Below are positions 9,440 to 17,024 of a stretch of 64,000 bases of DNA, one piece after another (position 1 is the first letter of the stretch; each line of letters starts with the position of its first letter). Made by a program: the position numbers and the translations under genes. The stretch is from Allochromatium vinosum DSM 180 (GTDB taxonomy: Bacteria > Pseudomonadota > Gammaproteobacteria > Chromatiales > Chromatiaceae). The stretch lies in the NCBI RefSeq assembly GCF_000025485.1, contig NC_013851.1, positions 1,279,154 through 1,343,153 on the forward strand, written 5' to 3'. The notes below the pieces were generated by a model that saw nothing but the letters and a program-made list of their open reading frames with translations, was not told the DNA's origin and searched no databases.

Positions 9440-10864
9440 CATCTCATTACACACATCTTCATAAGTCATGAGATTCCCTGGCGAATTTGATTCCGGCGGC
9501 CACGTCTCTGATGCGCTGCAAACCGAGCCAAATGGTTTTTACACCGGGTTCGCCGTCGCCCTTGCGTCCGAGAAAACCGCCCTGGCGGGCGATCAAGCGC
9601 AGCACGTCGTTGAGTCGCGGGGGCTGCTTGGGTACGGGCTTCTTGGCCAGGATGTAGGCCGCTTGCCACTCCTCGGGTTCGAGCAGCAGCGAGGCCTCCA
9701 GGTCAGGCACCGTGCGTCCCAGGCGCATCAATCGTGCGATGCGCCATCCCACCACCAGAAACAGCGCGAAAGCGCGTTCCAAGCGCTCGACAGTGCCCAG
9801 TTGCAGGGCCTCGACCCGACAGCCTTCCTTGAGCACCAAGAACAGCAACTCGATTTCCCAGCGCGCCCGGTACCATTCGATCAGTTCGACGACGGCCTCG
9901 AGCGTGTCGGCTCGACGGTTGGTCAGCAGACGCCATTCGATCGGTTTGACGCCCTTGGGGGCCTCAATTTCACGCGCGATCACGCCGGTGACCTCAAGGT
10001 GACCTTGGCGCCGGTCCGAGAGGCTCACCCGCTGCGCATAGAGTTCCTGGCGCACCGTTCGGGCGGTGCGCCCGCGTCCAGGCGGCACGGTGAAGCGCAC
10101 CTCCCCGAGCGGTTCAGTGTCCAGCACACGTCCCCACAGCTTCTGGCCCTCGCCACCGGGCAACGCGCGGTTATGCTTGGCGCGCAACAGCCAATCGGCG
10201 GGGGTTGCCAAATCCCGAGCGCGCACCATCAGGTCCAGTATGTCGGCCTCACGATCGGCCACATAGACCAGGCGGGTGTCGGGCAACTCCCTGGCCAGGT
10301 CCGCCACCCGTTCATAGCCTTCTTTCCAGCGCACACTCTCGGGGCCTCCCGGACGCTGGCCGTCGGCGTCTTTTGGCTCGCGGGCCCACATCCAGGCATC
10401 CAGGACACCCAACGGTTCGCGCTCGGGCGTCACCGCGTAGGTCGGATGCAGGTACATCCCGCGCTGGGCCTCGTAGCTCAAGGGACCAAGTCCTTTGATC
10501 GTCTGGCCGTTGAAGTCCAGCTCCGTGGTGTCCTGCAGACACAGCACCACCGGATAGGCCGCCATGCGCCTCTGCGTGCACTGACGATGCGGCTCCAGAA
10601 TGTCGAGCCAGTCGTAGCGTTCACTGCCGAGAAACCGATAGGCCGCCTGCGTCTCCGCCCAGCCGTTGCAGGCCCCCGGAATACTCGCCGTCGGATGCTC
10701 GGCCAGGCGCTCGATCAAGTGGATCGCACGCCGGTCGCGGCGCGTGTCGCCCAGATCAATCGAGGCCAATTCTTCCGACGCCCAGCCCATCGTGTGCTCC
10801 AACATGTCTCAGAAAAACAGTTCTCTATCGTACACCCAGAGTTCTGTGTAATGGGATGGGTTAA
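9434..10864 (-). mobile_element. IS4-family insertion sequence
   Basis: The transposase gene is bracketed by imperfect 20-bp inverted repeats (9434-9453 and 10845-10864) that match at 18 positions and share the inner core CATTACACA / TGTGTAATG. The length of about 1.43 kb fits IS4-family elements. No target duplication is evident in the flanks, suggesting an adjacent deletion or an old insertion. The left repeat coincides with the end of an attC site. The right repeat supplies the first codons of the downstream DUF6602 reading frame. Confidence 0.75.
9459..10805 (-). CDS. IS4-family DDE transposase
   Basis: A 448-residue transposase. The N-terminal region resembles Tn5-type transposases (WASEELASIDLGDTRRDRRAIHLIERLAEHPTASIP). 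The catalytic residues are legible: D92 in LQDTTELDF, D184 in VYVADREADI and E319 in the family signature Y312-x2-R315-x3-E319-x6-K326 (YRARWEIELLFLVLK). The reading frame is intact, so the element may still be active. It is oriented opposite to the cassette genes. The start at 10805 (MLEHTM) could instead be the internal Met6. Confidence 0.92.
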   Translation of the reverse strand: MLEHTMGWASEELASIDLGDTRRDRRAIHLIERLAEHPTASIPGACNGWAETQAAYRFLGSERYDWLDILEPHRQCTQRRMAAYPVVLCLQDTTELDFNGQTIKGLGPLSYEAQRGMYLHPTYAVTPEREPLGVLDAWMWAREPKDADGQRPGGPESVRWKEGYERVADLARELPDTRLVYVADREADILDLMVRARDLATPADWLLRAKHNRALPGGEGQKLWGRVLDTEPLGEVRFTVPPGRGRTARTVRQELYAQRVSLSDRRQGHLEVTGVIAREIEAPKGVKPIEWRLLTNRRADTLEAVVELIEWYRARWEIELLFLVLKEGCRVEALQLGTVERLERAFALFLVVGWRIARLMRLGRTVPDLEASLLLEPEEWQAAYILAKKPVPKQPPRLNDVLRLIARQGGFLGRKGDGEPGVKTIWLGLQRIRDVAAGIKFARESHDL

Positions 10865-11528
10865 GTCCTATGTCACGAAGCACAACCCAACGATTGGCGT
10901 TTTGACCGAAGAGATTATTAGGAGCTTTCTTAAAAGCCATCTGCCTAACTTGGTGAGCGTTGAGCAAGGGTTTGTGATTAATGAAAAAGGTGAGCTTTCT
11001 AAACAATGTGATATTTTGATCTACGACTCGCAGTCATATGCACCTTTATATAGGATCAATGATATAGTTATTGTTCCTTCAGAATCAGTTCTCGCAGTTA
11101 TAGAAGTTAAAACGACAATAAATAAGAAATTTTTTCACGGCGCGATTGATTTTTTTAAAAGCTTCGACTGCCTACCGAACGCAAAAAAATACTTATTTAT
11201 ATTCAACTCAAAAAACATAAAAGATATCGGCAGCTACCTGCACTCATATAAGCACGAAGGTGATTATCAGCTTTTCGATCATGATTCTTTTCAGTTTTTG
11301 CCAGATGAAATAACTGGAATTAACAAATCTTATCATTTGCGCAAAGATGGCGTGATAGCATGCAGTGATATGATTGGTTATAGCTCTTGGTTCTATGAGG
11401 ATTTAGAAGGCTCTGAAATAAATGCGCTTCAGCACTTTTATTCTTCAGTCAGCTCTCTCACTGAATCATACATCCATAAAATTATAGAAACATTAAAGCG
11501 AAAAATAGAGTTGGCGACAAAAAAATGA
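10851..11528 (+). CDS. DUF6602-type protein, probably 5'-truncated by IS insertion
   Basis: About 225 residues, recognisable as a DUF6602 protein by KHNPTIGVLTEEIIRSFLKSHLP, GFVINEKGELSKQCDILIYD and PSESVLAVIEVKTTINK. The Q-C-D-I-x-I-Y-D ... E-V-K arrangement resembles the PD-(D/E)xK nuclease core, so a nuclease or defence-type role is possible but unproven. The gene is very AT-rich compared with its surroundings, a sign of transfer. The first available ATG (10851) lies inside the right inverted repeat of the IS. From memory, homologues carry a longer N-terminus before the KHN-x-TIG block, so the native start was probably lost. Confidence 0.65.
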   Translation: MGWVKSYVTKHNPTIGVLTEEIIRSFLKSHLPNLVSVEQGFVINEKGELSKQCDILIYDSQSYAPLYRINDIVIVPSESVLAVIEVKTTINKKFFHGAIDFFKSFDCLPNAKKYLFIFNSKNIKDIGSYLHSYKHEGDYQLFDHDSFQFLPDEITGINKSYHLRKDGVIACSDMIGYSSWFYEDLEGSEINALQHFYSSVSSLTESYIHKIIETLKRKIELATKK

Positions 11529-11574
11529 AAGTCAAATCTATTTTATCTATTGAATTATTTGATATGTGAAATGC

Positions 11575-11631
11575 GCATAGTAAGTGCTTCCAGGTGACGC
11601 CTGCGCGGCGCACCCAAACCAAAAGCTATGC
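11575..11631 (+). other. attC-like recombination site 2 (degenerate)
   Basis: It runs from GCATAGT to GCTATGC, complementary outer boxes that resemble the usual GCATAAC / GTTATGC pair with one change on each side. The interior is a stem, GGTG-A-CGCC / GGCG-CACC, flanked by GTGCTTCCA and AACCAAAAG, as in typical short attC sites. The altered GTT triplet may make it poorly recombinogenic. Confidence 0.5.
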
Positions 11632-11666
11632 ACCTATTTGTCAGTACGGGCCACAGAAAAATTCCG

Positions 11667-12068
11667 ATGACCGATCACTTCGGCTCTTGCTTGTGCGGTA
11701 CTGTGAAATTTAAGGTGCAAGGTAAATTCGACAGCTTTTACCTGTGCCATTGCCGCCATTGCCAAAAAGACACGGGATCTGCTCATGCGGCGAATTTATT
11801 TTCGCATTCGGCCAAACTGACCTGGAAGTCAGGCGCGGATGCTGTGACTTCCTTTACGCTTCCAGGCACTCTTCACAGCAAAAGCTTCTGTAAGCTGTGT
11901 GGCTCCGCCTTACCAAACACTCAGATTCCAGGCTTGCTCGTCGTTCCCGCAGGATGCTTGGACACCACAGTCTCCATATTGCCAACAGCTCACATTTTCA
12001 CATCCAGCAAATCGTCTTGGGATGCCGAACTCGGGGAAGTGCCAAAATTCGAAGGTCTGCCGGAGTGA
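11667..12068 (+). CDS. GFA-like (glutathione-dependent formaldehyde-activating domain) zinc-binding protein
   Basis: A 133-residue protein, MTDHFGSCLCGTVKFKVQGKFDSFYLCHCRHCQKDTGSAH, with the CxCG ... CHCxxCxKxTG Zn-binding pattern of the GFA/CENP-V fold and a later CKLCGSAL pair. Family members bind Zn with these cysteines; most have no confirmed substrate, and glutathione S-hydroxymethylation is known only for a few. The start at 11667 is chosen because the earlier ATG at 11628 lies inside the attC-like site. It is the sole gene between attC-like sites 2 and 3, so it forms one cassette. Confidence 0.82.
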   Translation: MTDHFGSCLCGTVKFKVQGKFDSFYLCHCRHCQKDTGSAHAANLFSHSAKLTWKSGADAVTSFTLPGTLHSKSFCKLCGSALPNTQIPGLLVVPAGCLDTTVSILPTAHIFTSSKSSWDAELGEVPKFEGLPE

Positions 12069-12077
12069 GCCACGATC

Positions 12078-12147
12078 ACATAACCAAAGGCGGTTGGCAG
12101 ACACACCCACGCTGCGCTCCGGCGCCCCGCAAAGCCAAGCGTTAGGT
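12078..12147 (+). other. attC-like recombination site 3
   Basis: The left R box is ACATAAC and the right R box is GTTAGGT, which matches GTTRRRY. The adjoining L boxes pair (GGTTGGC with GCCAAGC). The site starts 9 nt after the GFA stop codon, the normal position of attC at the 3' end of a cassette gene. This is the most canonical of the four sites. Confidence 0.62.
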
Positions 12148-12189
12148 TTTGATCGGATCTATTCATACTTATTAAAAAGGTTCTCTACA

Positions 12190-12936
12190 TTGGATATCCC
12201 ACGCATCTTCAATATTACCGAAAGCGCCCACCGCATTCACAACCCGCTCACGCCGGAAAAGCTCGCCACGCTCGGCGCCGTGCTGCGCCTTGAACCTGGG
12301 ACTCGTGTACTCGACCTCGGCAGTGGTTCGGGCGAGATGCTGTGCACCTGGGCGCGCGATTACGGAATCACCGGCATCGGTGTCGACATGAGCCAGTTGT
12401 TCAGCCGGCAAGCCAAAGACCGTGCTGAAGAACTCGGCGTCGCCGACAAAGTCGAATTCATTCATGGCGACGCGGCCGGATACATCGCTGACCACAAGTG
12501 CGGTGTGGCCGCCTGTGTCGGCGCCACATGGATCGGCGGCGGAGTCGCCGGCACCATCGAGCTTTTGACGAAAAGCCTCGACACCAACGGAATCATCCTC
12601 ATCGGCGAACCCTATTGGCGTCAATTACCACCAACGGAAGCGGTCGCCAAGAAATGCTTTGCCAATTCCATCTCGGATTTTCACGGACTTCCTGAGCTGA
12701 TCGCCTCTTTCGACACGCTCGGCTACGATGTCGTGGAAATGGTTCTGGCCGATCAGGAAGGCTGGGACCGATACGAAGCGGCCAAATGGCTCACCATGCG
12801 CCGATGGCTCGAAGCCAATCCCGAAGACGATTTCGCGGAAGAGATCCGATCTCAGCTGAACGACGCGCCAAAACGCCACGTCGCCTACACGCGCGAATAC
12901 CTTGGATGGGGAGTGTTCGCATTGATGGCACGCTGA
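12190..12936 (+). CDS. SAM-dependent class I methyltransferase
   Basis: A 248-residue protein beginning (TTG start) MDIPRIFNITESAHRIHNPLTPEKLATLG. The AdoMet-binding motif I is VLDLGSGSGEMLCTWA, followed by IGVDMSQ (motif II acidic residue) and VEFIHGDAAGY (motif III). The substrate is unknown. The TTG at 12190 has an AAAGG ribosome site about 9 nt upstream; the reading frame that stays open further upstream covers the GFA gene out of frame. It directly follows attC-like site 3, as the first gene of its cassette. No clear attC was found between it and the PQ-loop gene. Confidence 0.85.
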   Translation: MDIPRIFNITESAHRIHNPLTPEKLATLGAVLRLEPGTRVLDLGSGSGEMLCTWARDYGITGIGVDMSQLFSRQAKDRAEELGVADKVEFIHGDAAGYIADHKCGVAACVGATWIGGGVAGTIELLTKSLDTNGIILIGEPYWRQLPPTEAVAKKCFANSISDFHGLPELIASFDTLGYDVVEMVLADQEGWDRYEAAKWLTMRRWLEANPEDDFAEEIRSQLNDAPKRHVAYTREYLGWGVFALMAR

Positions 12937-13045
12937 TGAGAGCGACTCAGCCCATGCCGATCACGCTGTAAAAACTCAAGAACGCCCGCGCCTCACCTGG
13001 ATGCGCTGACGCGCGCCGGCCAACCGGCGACAGGCGAACAAACGC

Positions 13046-13723
13046 ATGGGTTCCGCGCCATACAGAGAACTGCTGAGCGCCATGGCCATCGCGCTCACCT
13101 TTGCCGCATTCATTCCCTATGTCCGCGCCATCCTCAGCGGCAAGACCAAGCCCCATGTGTTTTCATGGATCATCTGGGGTTCGACGACTGGCGTGGTTTT
13201 TCTGGCGCAGATCGAAGACGGCGGCGGGGTCGGCGCCTGGCCTATCGGCGTGTCGGGCGTCATCACCATACTGGTTGCGTGCCTTGCCTGTTTGAAACGC
13301 GCAGACATCACAACCACGAAATCCGACTGGGTGTTTTTCGTTTCGGCACTGTCTTCGCTGCCGCTCTGGTTTCTCACATCCGATCCGCTGTGGGCAGTCG
13401 TTGTCCTGACGACCGTCGATGCGCTTGGATTCGGGCCAACGATCAGAAAGATCTATCGCTTTCCGCATTCCGAGTCATTGCTGTTTTTCGCCCTGTTCGC
13501 CATCCGCAACATCATCGCCATCCTGGCACTTGAGCATTATTCGGCTACAACAGTGCTGTTCCCAGCCGTCATCGCCATGATGTGTCTGCTGCTGATCCTG
13601 GTAGCAGCGCATAGACGGCGGGTACTGCCGAATGTGAACACACGGAACTCGTCGCCTGACGGCTGCGTCGAGATGGACACGCCTCACGCAAGCGAAACGC
13701 TAGACCGCCAAATCAATCAATGA
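13046..13723 (+). CDS. Multi-pass membrane protein with PQ-loop/SemiSWEET-like repeats
   Basis: A 225-residue protein with about seven hydrophobic helices. Two similar halves can be seen: FIPYVRAILSGKTKPHVFSWIIWG, and later LGFGPTIRKIYRFPHSESLLFFALFAIRNIIAI, matching the layout of PQ-loop (SWEET/cystinosin-type) proteins. The hydrophilic tail after residue 190 has no recognisable domain. The stop overlaps the start of the MATE gene (ATGA at 13720), so the two are translationally coupled and probably work or move together. No substrate can be named. Confidence 0.7.
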   Translation: MGSAPYRELLSAMAIALTFAAFIPYVRAILSGKTKPHVFSWIIWGSTTGVVFLAQIEDGGGVGAWPIGVSGVITILVACLACLKRADITTTKSDWVFFVSALSSLPLWFLTSDPLWAVVVLTTVDALGFGPTIRKIYRFPHSESLLFFALFAIRNIIAILALEHYSATTVLFPAVIAMMCLLLILVAAHRRRVLPNVNTRNSSPDGCVEMDTPHASETLDRQINQ

Positions 13724-15075
13724 AAAGCAATCTCGACAACAAACATTTATTGGAGCATGCCCCGGTCAGTCGGGTCTTTCTGAAATACGCGCTGCCAAGC
13801 GTCGTCACGATGGTGTTCTTTGGTGTGCAGAGCCTGGTGGACGGCGTGGTGGTGGGAAACCATCTGGGGCCTGACGCCTTGGGAGGGGTCAATATCATTC
13901 TGCCGCTGTTCAGCATCATCATGGTGCTGGCGCTGATCGTCGGCATCGGAAGTCAGGCACTGGTCAGTATGGAGCTGGGGCGCAAAAACCCGGACAGGGC
14001 GCAGGACGCAATGTCTACCGGCTTTTACGCGATGGTGGGGATCAGCCTGATTACCACGGTTTTGCTGCTGCTGTTCGGCGAACCATTGACTAGACTGATG
14101 GGTGCCGATGAACGGCTGCTGCCGTTCTCTCTTGCCTACCTCAAAGGTCTGGCGCCGTTCATCTTGCCGCTGAGCTTGTGTTTTTATTCCGATGCCATGC
14201 TGAAGGCGTTGGGGCATCCCAAGTTTTCGATGGTCATTATGTCGCTGACCATTGTGATCAATGTATTGCTCAGCCTGTATTTTGTGATCGGGCTGGACTG
14301 GGGAACGGCCGGAGCAAGCGTGGCCACAGGGGTCGCCTTCACCATCGGATTGCTGATTTCCGGAAGCATGACCTTCAATCCCAGGCAGCGGCTGTCGATG
14401 CTGAAAGGCCGGTTCCATCTGCCGCTTTTGCGACAGGCCGCCTACAATGGCTCATCCGAAGGCGTTTCGGAAATGGCGGCCGCGACCAGCATCCTGATCA
14501 TCAACCTTACCGTCGTGCGTCTCTTGGGCGCCGATGGTGTGGCTGCGTTCACGGCCATCAATTACATCAACCTCATAGGCGTGCTGTTGTTCCTCGGGAT
14601 TTCGGATGGTCTGATCCCGGTACTGAGCTACAATTACGGAGCCGGACATCACGAGCGGGTCAAACGATTGTTTCACTTTGCCATGGCGGTCAACATGAGC
14701 ATCGGCGCGATGGTGTTTGTCATATTGCAGGTGTTTGGAAGCCATGTGATCCTGTTGTTCTTCGATAGCGACGAGAGTCAGGCATTCCAGATCGCAATCG
14801 ATGGCCTGTATCTCTTCGCTTTCGTATTTCTGATCAACGGACTCAATGTACTGATCATCACCTACTTCACCGCGCTGGGTGAAGCCAAGAATTCGCTGAT
14901 CGTATCCGTGCTGCGCGGATTGGTATTCGTGCTGATCGGTGTGACCGTGCTGCCCATATTCATCGGTATCGACGGCGTCTGGGTGGCAATCCCGCTGGCG
15001 GAGTTACTGGCACTGGGAGTGGCGCTCCTGCTGGTTCATGGAACACACAAGAAATTGTTTGGGCATCACATCTAG
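13720..15075 (+). CDS. MATE family multidrug/Na+ antiporter
   Basis: A 451-residue, 12-helix protein. It has the MATE N-lobe (LKYALPSVVTMVFFGVQSLVDGVVVGNHLGPDALGGVNIILP) and the pseudo-symmetric C-lobe (SEGVSEMAAATSILIINLTVVRLLGADGVAAFTAINYINLIGVLLFLGISDGLIPVLSYNYGAG). It resembles the MepA-like branch. MATE proteins export cationic drugs or metabolites using Na+ or H+ gradients. It overlaps the PQ-loop gene by 4 nt and is followed 10 nt later by attC-like site 4, so it is the last gene of the array. Confidence 0.92.
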   Translation: MKSNLDNKHLLEHAPVSRVFLKYALPSVVTMVFFGVQSLVDGVVVGNHLGPDALGGVNIILPLFSIIMVLALIVGIGSQALVSMELGRKNPDRAQDAMSTGFYAMVGISLITTVLLLLFGEPLTRLMGADERLLPFSLAYLKGLAPFILPLSLCFYSDAMLKALGHPKFSMVIMSLTIVINVLLSLYFVIGLDWGTAGASVATGVAFTIGLLISGSMTFNPRQRLSMLKGRFHLPLLRQAAYNGSSEGVSEMAAATSILIINLTVVRLLGADGVAAFTAINYINLIGVLLFLGISDGLIPVLSYNYGAGHHERVKRLFHFAMAVNMSIGAMVFVILQVFGSHVILLFFDSDESQAFQIAIDGLYLFAFVFLINGLNVLIITYFTALGEAKNSLIVSVLRGLVFVLIGVTVLPIFIGIDGVWVAIPLAELLALGVALLLVHGTHKKLFGHHI

Positions 15076-15085
15076 ATCCATGCCG

Positions 15086-15160
15086 GCCTGACATCCGCAC
15101 TGACTCGGACGCCCAATGGCGCGGCGCTCCGTCGGGCGCCGGTTACGGCGGACGTTAGCC
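15086..15160 (+). other. attC-like recombination site 4
   Basis: The left boxes CTGACATCCGC pair with the right boxes GCGGACGTTAG with one mismatch and one wobble. The right core is GTTAGCC. The interior has a GGCGC / GCGCC stem. It lies immediately 3' of the MATE gene and marks the right edge of the foreign segment. Confidence 0.55.
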
Positions 15161-15261
15161 ACGCCCGCGAGGTGGTCGTCGGCCCGATAGCCGCCTGGAA
15201 TGTGCCTTCAGACATCCCGAGTCAGGTACAGGCCGAGCGCCCGATCAGGCCGGCGACGCCC

Positions 15262-15316
15262 GTCGATAAGAATCGACTAAAAAGCTTTCACAAAACCGCA
15301 GCTTTTCTGCTATTTT
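15262..15316 (+). promoter_or_regulatory. Candidate sat promoter with upstream palindrome
   Basis: GTCGAT-AAGA-ATCGAC (15262-15277) is a perfect 6-bp inverted repeat. About 10 nt on, TTCACA (15287-15292) and TATTTT (15311-15316), 18 nt apart and with a TGn extension before the -10, resemble a sigma-70 promoter. It lies about 100 nt before the sat start. The rest of the 253-nt gap after attC-like site 4 shows nothing else. Confidence 0.35.
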
Positions 15317-15413
15317 CCCCGACCAAACGGCGATCGCCTCGCTCAGGCTACGAACTCAGGCGGATGCAACGCATCCAGTGGCGTCTTCACCCTCTGTCGA
15401 AGGAGGTTCGTGC

Positions 15414-16607
15414 ATGATCAAGCCAGTCGGCTCTGATGAACTCAGGCCGCGTTTCGTCTATGACCCCGAGCAGCACCACCGACTCTCGAGCGAAGCCGAG
15501 TCGCTGCCCTCGGTGATCGTCAGCTCCCAGGCGGCCGGCAATGCCGTCATGCTGGGCGCCGGGTATTTCAGCCCGCTCGACGGGTTCATGAATCTGGCCG
15601 ACGCGCTCAGTAGCGCGCAGTCGATGACTCTGACCGACGGGCGCTTCTTCCCGGTGCCGCTGCTCTGTCTGCTGGAATCGGCCGACGCCATCGCCGGCGC
15701 CACGCGAATCGCACTGCGTGACCCGAACGTCGAGGGCAATCCGGTACTGGCGGTCATGGATGTCACCGCCGTCGAACAGGTCTCGGACGCGCAGATGGCC
15801 CTGATGACCGAACAGGTCTACGGCACCTCGGACCCGAAGCACCCAGGCGTCGAGACCTTCAACAGCCAGGGCCGCACAGCCATCTCGGGACCGATCCAGG
15901 TTCTCAACTTCTCCTACTTCCAGACCGACTTCCCCGACACCTTCCGCACCGCCGTCGAGATCCGCCACGAGATCCAGGAGCGCGGCTGGCAGAAGATCGT
16001 CGCCTTCCAGACCCGCAACCCCATGCATCGCGCGCACGAGGAACTGTGCAAGATGGCGATGGAGGCGGTCGAGGCCGATGGCGTCGTGATCCACATGCTG
16101 CTCGGTCAGCTCAAGCCGGGCGACATCCCGGCCCCGGTGCGCGATGCGGCCATCCGCACCATGGCCGAGCTCTATTTCCCGCCCAATACCGTGATGGTCA
16201 CGGGCTACGGCTTTGACATGCTCTATGCCGGACCGCGCGAGGCGGTGCTGCACGCCTATTTCCGTCAGAACATGGGCGCGACCCACTTCATCATCGGGCG
16301 CGATCATGCCGGCGTCGGCGATTACTACGGTCCCTTCGACGCCCAGACCATCTTCGATGACGCGGTTCCGACCGACGTGCTCGCTATCGAGATCTTCCGC
16401 GCCGACAACACGGCCTACTCCAAGAAGCTTGGACGAGTCGTGATGATGCGCGACGCCCCCGACCATACACCGGATGACTTTATCCAGTTGTCCGGTACTC
16501 GGGTGCGCGAGATGCTCGGCCAGGGCGAGGCCCCGCCGCCCGAGTTCTCGCGTCCCGAGGTCGCCCAGATCCTCATGGATTACTACCGGTCACTCCCTCA
16601 GTCGTAG
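15414..16607 (+). CDS. sat: Sulfate adenylyltransferase (ATP sulfurylase), dissimilatory type
   Basis: A 397-residue homomeric ATP sulfurylase. It has AFQTRNPMHRAHEEL (QTRN 199-202 and HRAH 205-208, the nucleotide-binding HxGH-like site), MLLGQLKPGDIP and the sulfate/APS loop IIGRDHAGVGDYYGPFDAQ (from about residue 293). In purple sulfur bacteria the enzyme runs towards ATP: adenosine-5'-phosphosulfate plus pyrophosphate gives ATP plus sulfate, the last step of sulfite oxidation. The ATG at 15414 has a strong AAGGAGG 7 nt upstream; an in-frame start at 15378 lacks one. It heads the sat-aprMBA operon, but here about 400 nt of structured sequence separate it from aprM. Confidence 0.96.
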   Translation: MIKPVGSDELRPRFVYDPEQHHRLSSEAESLPSVIVSSQAAGNAVMLGAGYFSPLDGFMNLADALSSAQSMTLTDGRFFPVPLLCLLESADAIAGATRIALRDPNVEGNPVLAVMDVTAVEQVSDAQMALMTEQVYGTSDPKHPGVETFNSQGRTAISGPIQVLNFSYFQTDFPDTFRTAVEIRHEIQERGWQKIVAFQTRNPMHRAHEELCKMAMEAVEADGVVIHMLLGQLKPGDIPAPVRDAAIRTMAELYFPPNTVMVTGYGFDMLYAGPREAVLHAYFRQNMGATHFIIGRDHAGVGDYYGPFDAQTIFDDAVPTDVLAIEIFRADNTAYSKKLGRVVMMRDAPDHTPDDFIQLSGTRVREMLGQGEAPPPEFSRPEVAQILMDYYRSLPQS

Positions 16608-16621
16608 CCCAACGGAGAGCC

Positions 16622-17008
16622 AGTCAACTACCCCGCCCAGAAGGGCGGAGCTTGTGTAGAGCAAGCTGAGTTGACCAGCCTAAGCCCGCCTGACCAGGAG
16701 GGTCGAAAGGGGCTACGTGTGCAACAGGTCGTTAAGACTCACCGGCGGATGCTTCCTCAGTCCGCCGCTCTGAAAGGTCAGGATCAGGCTGACGAAAGGT
16801 AAAGCGTCGAAGGTCTTGATCGCCGTGCAAGCGGGAGCCGGTTGCCCACATTGGCGAGGGGAGCGACCACGCCGCGAGGCGTCGTCCGTCACCAGGCCCT
16901 TACGGGCAGAGCCTCGCGGCCCGGCAGGTGGAAAGCCTGCACCTGTTTCCGGCGGCTGAACTGTCGTAGCCGCTATCCCTCCCCGCCCTTAAGGACGGGG
17001 TTTCTCGC
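16622..17008 (+). ncRNA. Candidate orphan HEARO/IscB-type omega RNA with IS200/IS605-like ends
   Basis: No coding potential, but dense structure. The left edge is a three-way junction: GTCAACT (16623-16629) closes with AGTTGAC (16669-16675), and inside are CCGCCC-AGAA-GGGCGG and AGCTTG-CAAGCT hairpins. The middle has CGGCGGA/TCCGCCG, ACGCC-GCGA-GGCGT and GCCC-TTAC-GGGC stems and a long-range TTAAGAC/GTCTTGA pairing. The right edge is a CCCCG...CGGGG hairpin (16981-17000) whose reverse complement closely resembles the left end of the tnpB element at 37.9 kb. Size and IS605-like borders fit a HEARO (OMEGA) RNA whose iscB gene is missing. Assignment to HEARO rests on resemblance only. Confidence 0.45.
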
Positions 17009-17024
17009 GGAGGAACTGATTGAG

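Larger units (their letters stand above)
9364..15160 (+). mobile_element. Integrase-less attC cassette array (CALIN-like region)
   Basis: The segment contains four attC-like sites (9364-9439, 11575-11631, 12078-12147, 15086-15160) between short, same-strand cargo genes of unrelated function and differing base composition. The first cargo gene is strikingly AT-rich in a GC-rich chromosome. No tyrosine recombinase (IntI) or attI is visible in the window. Clusters of attC sites without an integrase are called CALINs. Both flanks (TPR lipoprotein, sat) look like native chromosome. An IS4-family element has inserted at the left border. Confidence 0.62.

Noticed and set aside
9420-10880. Target-site duplication flanking the IS4-family element
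   Set aside because: Flanks outside the inverted repeats do not match each other.
9468-11528. A 686-codon open frame joining the antisense of the IS transposase to the DUF6602 coding sequence
   Set aside because: The first two thirds are antisense to a transposase with intact catalytic motifs; only the part after 10851 looks like protein.
12937-13045. A possible attC between the methyltransferase and PQ-loop genes
   Set aside because: Only an 8-bp GCCCATGC/GCATGGG pairing was found; no GTTRRRY box and no L-box pairing.
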